Source: JAMXLO01 sp963832895 (GTDB lineage: Bacteria; Pseudomonadota; Alphaproteobacteria; Acetobacterales; Acetobacteraceae). From it: 64,000 nucleotides of DNA. The notes under the pieces are model-generated. The model made no database searches. It saw only the letters and a program-made list of their open reading frames with translations, and was not told where the DNA came from. The position numbers and the translations under genes were made by a program. This document shows, in pieces, positions 60,118-64,000 of this stretch. The stretch spans positions 340,497 through 404,496 of the forward strand of contig CAWHVQ010000008.1 in assembly GCA_963832895.1 (NCBI GenBank), in the 5' to 3' direction. Numbering within the stretch: position 1 is the stretch's first letter; every line of letters starts with the position of its first letter.

Positions 60118-61131
60118 GTGCTGAAGTCGGAAGACTATCGCGGCATCAGTGGGTCGCAGAAGGCGGCAATCCTTATGCTGGCGCTCAGTGAGGAGCAATG
60201 CACGCGGCTCTTCTCCATGATGCACGAGGACGAGATCAAGGACATCTCATCGGCGATGTCCCAATTGGGCGCAGTGCGATCCGAGGTTGTCGAGCGTTTG
60301 TGCCTCGACTTCGTTGATCACATGGGAGCCTCCGGCAACCTGGTCGGCAGCTACGAGAGCACCGAGCGGCTGCTGCAGAAGACACTGCCGCGCGAGCGCG
60401 CGTCGCAGATCATGGATGAAATCCGCGGCCCCGCCGGCCGCACCATGTGGGACAAGCTCGGCAACGTGCACGAAGCCGTGCTGGCGAACTATCTGAAGAA
60501 CGAATATCCGCAGACCGTCGCCGTCGTATTGTCCAAGGTCCGTCCGGATCACGCGGCGCGGGTGCTGACGATGTTGCCGGACTCCTTCGCCATGGAAGTG
60601 GTGATGCGAATGCTGCGCATGGAGAGTGTGCAGAAGGACGTGCTCGATGGCGTGGAACGCACCCTGCGCGCCGAGTTCATGTCCAACCTGGCGCGCAGCA
60701 CACGGCGTGACTCGCACGAGATGATGGCGGACATCTTCAATAACCTCGACCGCCAGTCCGAGACACGCTTCATCGCCGCGTTGGAGGAGCGTAACAGAGA
60801 ATCCGCCGAGCGCATCAAGGCGCTGATGTTCACCTTCGACGACCTGATCCGGCTGACGCCTCAGGCGGTGCAGGTACTGCTACGCGCGACCGAGAAGGAC
60901 AAGCTGCCGACCGCGCTCAAGGGCGCTTCGGAGAAGCTGCGCGACATGTTCTTCCAGAACATGTCGGATCGCGCCGCCAAGATCCTGAAGGACGACATGG
61001 AGGCACTCGGTCCGGTGCGGCTGCGGGATGTGGACGATGCGCAATCGGGCATCGTGGCGCTCGCAAAGGAGTTGGCTGCTCAGGGCGCAATCGAGATCGC
61101 CGAGAGCAAGGACGAGGAGATGGTCTATTAG
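60118..61131 (+). CDS. fliG: flagellar motor switch protein FliG
   Basis: A 337-residue rotor protein. KAAILMLALSEEQCTRLFSM opens the N-terminal domain that binds FliF. The middle has EYPQTVAVVLSKVRPDHAARVL (shortened) and the EHPQ-like site. The C-terminal torque helix reads DLIRLTPQAVQVLLRATEKD. The start is GTG 60118, one base after the fliF stop, with AGGAG about 10 bases upstream; earlier in-frame codons overlap fliF. Confidence 0.95.
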   Translation: MLKSEDYRGISGSQKAAILMLALSEEQCTRLFSMMHEDEIKDISSAMSQLGAVRSEVVERLCLDFVDHMGASGNLVGSYESTERLLQKTLPRERASQIMDEIRGPAGRTMWDKLGNVHEAVLANYLKNEYPQTVAVVLSKVRPDHAARVLTMLPDSFAMEVVMRMLRMESVQKDVLDGVERTLRAEFMSNLARSTRRDSHEMMADIFNNLDRQSETRFIAALEERNRESAERIKALMFTFDDLIRLTPQAVQVLLRATEKDKLPTALKGASEKLRDMFFQNMSDRAAKILKDDMEALGPVRLRDVDDAQSGIVALAKELAAQGAIEIAESKDEEMVY

Positions 61132-61791
61132 ATGGACGGATTCGCATCTCGCCCAAGGGCTGGAGCGCTGTTTGCCGAGGACTTTGATCTGCCAGAGACC
61201 ACGCCAGAGCCGGAGGTGGTCGACCCGATGTTCTCCGCCTGCGAGCTTGTGGCCGCGCGCGAGGCCGCGCGGCGTGACGGCTATGCCGACGGTCTCCAGA
61301 AGGCCGCTGAAAATGACACCGCGGCAACGCGCCGGGCGATGGCCGCGATCGCTGAGCAACTCGCCGCTGAACGCGATGTGGCGGTGATACGCGCCGATCA
61401 GTCGGCTGAGGCGATCGCGCGCCTGCTGCTGGACAGTCTCGCGGCGGCGTTCCCCGCGATCTGCGCGCAATACGGCGATGCCGAGGTGCGCGCCATTGTG
61501 CGGGTCGTGCTTCCGGGACTGCGGCAGGAACAGGCGATCACCGTGCGTGCGCACCCGTGCACCGCTGCGGCAGTGGCGCAGGAGATTGCGCGATTGGATC
61601 CGGATCTCGCCGCGCATGTTCAGACTGTCGCGTGCGAGACGATGCCCCCGGGCGACGTGCGAATTGCATGGCGCAGTGGTAGCGCCAAGCGCGACGCGGC
61701 GGAACTATGGCGAGAGGTGGCCTCGGTGCTGATGCCGGCCGGGTTGATGATGGCGCATGCGGCGATCAGGGAGACGATTGATGGCGACTGA
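61132..61791 (+). CDS. fliH: flagellar assembly protein FliH
   Basis: A 219-residue FliH-like regulator of the export ATPase FliI. It begins immediately after the fliG stop (TAG-ATG). An acidic N-terminus (FAEDFDLPETTPEPEVVDPM), an alanine-rich coiled coil (about 40-110) and a C-terminal domain with RAIVRVVLPGLRQEQAITVR fit FliH/YscL. fliI is not in the window. Confidence 0.82.
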   Translation: MDGFASRPRAGALFAEDFDLPETTPEPEVVDPMFSACELVAAREAARRDGYADGLQKAAENDTAATRRAMAAIAEQLAAERDVAVIRADQSAEAIARLLLDSLAAAFPAICAQYGDAEVRAIVRVVLPGLRQEQAITVRAHPCTAAAVAQEIARLDPDLAAHVQTVACETMPPGDVRIAWRSGSAKRDAAELWREVASVLMPAGLMMAHAAIRETIDGD

Positions 61792-62107
61792 TATGGAACT
61801 GGCCGAGTTGGCGGACGGCGCTGGAACGAACGGCGACAGCAATTCGCCGCGCGGCGCGCGTGAACTGGAGGCGGTCTATGACATACCGGTCACGGTCAGC
61901 GCAGTGCTTGGCAAGGCCACGATGCAGGTGAGCCAGTTGCTGAAGTTGGGTCGTGGCGCAGTGGTCGAGCTGGATCGCAAGTTGGGCGAAGCGATCGATA
62001 TCTACGTCAACAATCGTCTGGTCGCACGCGGCGAGGTGGTGATGGTCGATGACAGTCGGCTCGGTGTGACGATGACTGAAATCGTCAAGACCGACCGGCC
62101 GAGCTAG
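61781..62107 (+). CDS. fliN: flagellar motor switch protein FliN
   Basis: A 108-residue C-ring protein. IPVTVSAVLGKATMQVSQLL, then LGRGAVVELDRKLGEAIDIYVNNRLVARGEVVMVDDSRLGV (shortened), is the SpoA/FliN domain. The ATG at 61781 is 7 bases after AGGGAG and overlaps the end of fliH by 11 bases. Confidence 0.94.
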   Translation: MATDMELAELADGAGTNGDSNSPRGARELEAVYDIPVTVSAVLGKATMQVSQLLKLGRGAVVELDRKLGEAIDIYVNNRLVARGEVVMVDDSRLGVTMTEIVKTDRPS

Positions 62108-62113
62108 TCCACG

Positions 62114-63442
62114 ATGCGCGTTCTGATCATCGGTTCCCTCGCCGGCGAGTTGGGGCAGGCCGCGCGCATTGCGATCGCGCGCGGCGCAAAGCTCGACCAG
62201 GCCGACGACGCCGACACGGCGCTGGCGCGGCTGCGCGATGATGCCCGCGTCGATCTGGTGCTGTGCGATGTGGTGCACGATGTCGGCGCGGTGGTCCGCG
62301 CACTCGCGGCCGAGCGCATGGCGGTACCGGTGGTCGCCTGCGGCACCGGCGACGATGCAGATGCCGCGGCGCGTGCCATTCGCGAGGGCGCGCGTGAGTT
62401 TCTGCCGCTGCCGCCCGATCCCGACCTGATCGCCGCCATACTCGAAGCCGCCGCCGGCGAAAGCCACGCAATGGTGGTGCGCGATGCGGCCATGCAGGCC
62501 ACAGTGAAACGCGCCGAGCAGGTGGCGGCATCCGAAGCTTCGGTGTTGATTACTGGCGAATCGGGCACCGGCAAGGAAGTACTGGCGCGTTACATCCACC
62601 GTCGCTCTCGTCGCTCCGCAGGGCCGTTCGTCGCACTGAACTGCGCGGCGATCCCCGACAACCTCCTGGAATCGGAACTGTTCGGCCACGAGAAGGGCGC
62701 ATTCTCCGGCGCGGTCGCGCGACGGGTGGGAAAGTTCGAGGCGGCTGACGGCGGCACGCTGCTGCTGGATGAAATCAGTGAGATGGATTCCCGATTGCAG
62801 GCCAAGCTCCTTCGCGCGCTGCAGGAGAGGGAGATCGACCGGCTGGGCGGTGCCGCGCCGGTGCGCGTGAATGTCCGCATCCTGGCCACGACCAATCGGG
62901 ACCTGCCAGCCGACGTCCAGCGTGGCACATTCCGCGAAGATCTGTATTTCCGGCTCAACGTCGTATCGCTGCGTATACCGCCGCTGCGGGAGCGGCCGCA
63001 CGACATCGCCACCCTGGCGGACCATTTCGCGCGCCGCTACGCCGAGGTGAACGGATTGCCGTTCCGTCCGCTGACGCACGAGGCATCGCTGCGCCTCACA
63101 TCGCATGCCTGGCGCGGCAACGTGCGCGAGCTGGAGAACACCATCCACCGCGCAGTGCTGCTCGCTGACGGTCCGGAGATCGGCATCGAGGCGATCGAGC
63201 TCGGGCCATTGGCTGCGATCGCTCATGCTCCTGCCGGCGGCGGCATAGCCTCGCTGGTCGGCCGCCGGATGGAGGAGGTGGAACGCGACCTGATCATCGA
63301 GACATTGGGCCACACGTTAGGCAACCGTACCCACGCTGCGACCATCCTGGGCATCTCGATCCGAGCATTGCGCAACAAGCTGCGCGATTACGCAGCCCAC
63401 GGCGTCATGGTGCCCCGGCCCGCCGCAGGCGTGGCGGCGTGA
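62114..63442 (+). CDS. flbD: sigma-54-dependent flagellar activator FlbD
   Basis: A 442-residue response-regulator-like activator. The receiver-like N-terminus (1-110) keeps LVLCD but lacks the paired acidic residues after the first strand, so it may not be phosphorylated. This matches Caulobacter FlbD, which is controlled by FliX. The AAA+ domain has Walker A GESGTGKE, the sigma-54 contact loop GAFSGA in place of GAFTGA, and LLLDEISEM. A Fis-type helix-turn-helix ends it (AATILGISIRALRNKLRDY). It probably activates the promoters before flgE and fliK. Confidence 0.93.
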   Translation: MRVLIIGSLAGELGQAARIAIARGAKLDQADDADTALARLRDDARVDLVLCDVVHDVGAVVRALAAERMAVPVVACGTGDDADAAARAIREGAREFLPLPPDPDLIAAILEAAAGESHAMVVRDAAMQATVKRAEQVAASEASVLITGESGTGKEVLARYIHRRSRRSAGPFVALNCAAIPDNLLESELFGHEKGAFSGAVARRVGKFEAADGGTLLLDEISEMDSRLQAKLLRALQEREIDRLGGAAPVRVNVRILATTNRDLPADVQRGTFREDLYFRLNVVSLRIPPLRERPHDIATLADHFARRYAEVNGLPFRPLTHEASLRLTSHAWRGNVRELENTIHRAVLLADGPEIGIEAIELGPLAAIAHAPAGGGIASLVGRRMEEVERDLIIETLGHTLGNRTHAATILGISIRALRNKLRDYAAHGVMVPRPAAGVAA

Positions 63443-63479
63443 GGACATGGTGCGCGGCAGAAGGGCCATCTCCGCCAAA

Positions 63480-63560
63480 CCCCATCTCGCAAGGGAAGCA
63501 TGGGTAGGGTCAGGGCTCTCCGGCTCCTCGCGAAAGGGGGCTGAGGGGAGGGGACGGCGC
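63480..63560. repeat. GC-rich intergenic element before flhA
   Basis: Read on the minus strand, the spacer contains CCCCTCCCCTCAGCCCCC then TTTCGCGAGGAGCCGG, and CCCTTGCGAGATGGGG further on. The C-block, CGCGAGG/CGCAAGG and G-block order matches the element at 13113-13148. Here it occupies the leader of flhA, next to the GGGGAGGGG ribosome site. Confidence 0.5.
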
Positions 63561-63564
63561 CGCC

Positions 63565-64000
63565 ATGGCTGACCCAATCGCCACCGCCGGCTTCCTGCCA
63601 AGCCTTACCGTCCGCCTCCGCCAGTTCACCCCTGGGACCGACATTGGCCTCGCCATCGGCGTGGTCCTGTTGCTCTCCGTACTAATCCTGCCTCTGCCGA
63701 CCTTGTTGCTGGACCTCGGCCTTGCCCTTTCCATCACCGCCGCCGTGCTGGTCCTCATGGTGGCGCTATTTCTCAACCGCCCGCTGGACTTCTCCAGCTT
63801 CCCCACGTTGCTGCTGCTGACCACGCTGCTGCGCCTGTCGCTGAACGTCGCGGTGACCCGGCTGATCCTTTCCCACGGCAACGAGGGCCCGCTCGCCGCC
63901 GGTCATGTGGTGGCGGCCTTCGGCGGCTTTCTAATGGGCGGCGACGTGGTGATCGGGCTGATCATCTTCTCAATCCTTTTGGTGGTGAACTTCATGGTCA
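63565..64000 (+). CDS. flhA: flagellar export protein FlhA, 3' end outside the window
   Basis: The first 145 residues of FlhA are present: GTDIGLAIGVVLLLSVLILP and the membrane helices after it, then LSITAAVLVLMVALFLNRPLDFSSFPTLLLLTTLLRLSLNVAVTRLIL (landmark LRLSLNVAVTR) and VIGLIIFSILLVVNFMV. It is the gate and transport component of the flagellar type III exporter. The ATG at 63565 follows GGGGAGGGG by about 12 bases. The window ends inside the gene. Confidence 0.95.
   Translation, partial: MADPIATAGFLPSLTVRLRQFTPGTDIGLAIGVVLLLSVLILPLPTLLLDLGLALSITAAVLVLMVALFLNRPLDFSSFPTLLLLTTLLRLSLNVAVTRLILSHGNEGPLAAGHVVAAFGGFLMGGDVVIGLIIFSILLVVNFMV

Noticed and set aside
61766..63313. Long open frame of 515 codons antisense to fliN and flbD
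   Set aside because: It is antisense to two well-supported genes, has histidine- and arginine-rich composition without domains, and is expected from high GC third positions.

Overview
The window is GC-rich chromosomal DNA with tightly packed genes. It most likely comes from a free-living, flagellated alphaproteobacterium. The evidence is the flaF-flbT pair beside a flagellin gene, a FlbD-type sigma-54 activator inside a fliF-fliG-fliH-fliN-flbD-flhA operon, and many soil-type catabolic genes. Rhodospirillales/Acetobacterales is a reasonable guess, but only a guess. No rRNA, tRNA, CRISPR array, insertion sequence or phage gene was seen.

Region 1 (1-33.4 kb) is catabolic, arranged as short operons on both strands. 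It holds a Rieske protein, a carboxymuconolactone decarboxylase-like protein, short-chain and medium-chain dehydrogenases, two luciferase-like flavin monooxygenases, amidohydrolases and an acyl-CoA synthetase followed by a MaoC-like hydratase. It also holds enoyl-CoA hydratase, two CaiB-type CoA-transferases, a fumarylacetoacetase-like enzyme, an MmgE/PrpD protein, VOC proteins, an acyl-CoA-dehydrogenase-like enzyme and a dienelactone hydrolase. Together these could activate, oxidise, ring-open and thioesterify cyclic or branched substrates. The substrate cannot be read from sequence, and no transcription factor gene lies in this stretch. Housekeeping genes (surE, ftsK, a UbiH-family hydroxylase and a chemoreceptor) are interspersed.

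Region 2 (33.5-38.7 kb) is a minus-strand operon: a TPR-methyltransferase, a TPR/SPY-type O-GlcNAc transferase-like protein, a family 2 glycosyltransferase and a small unknown protein. It adjoins flaF, flbT and flagellin and is a good candidate for flagellin modification. A decayed RidA-like gene lies at its edge.

Region 3 (38.9-47.4 kb) is flagellar: flaF, flbT, flagellin, flgL, flgK and flgE on the minus strand, and fliK and flgD on the plus strand. A divergent pair of excellent -24/-12 (sigma-54) promoter matches lies between flgE and fliK, and FlbD, encoded at 62.1 kb, is the obvious activator.

Region 4 (47.4-58.3 kb) splits the flagellar genes. It has a beta-propeller protein, a D-aminopeptidase and a run of seven minus-strand genes. 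The seven are a DctA-type symporter, an amino-acid-type binding protein whose start overlaps the dctA stop, a phosphate-binding-like protein, a TAXI-type binding protein, a methyltransferase, a binding-protein/permease fusion and a second permease. No ABC ATPase and no TRAP membrane subunit is present. The two blocks of this run share an identical 18-nt upstream sequence containing the palindrome GCCGTTAACGGC. This is the most unusual system in the window.

Region 5 (58.4-64 kb) is fliF, fliG, fliH, fliN, flbD and the start of flhA.

At least six genes (CoA-transferase, mmgE, RidA-like, SPY-like, flgD and fliF) are each restored by deleting one base. All six lesions are insertions of one base. 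Such a one-sided pattern, hitting flagellar structural genes as well, points to an insertion-prone assembly at least as much as to real decay.
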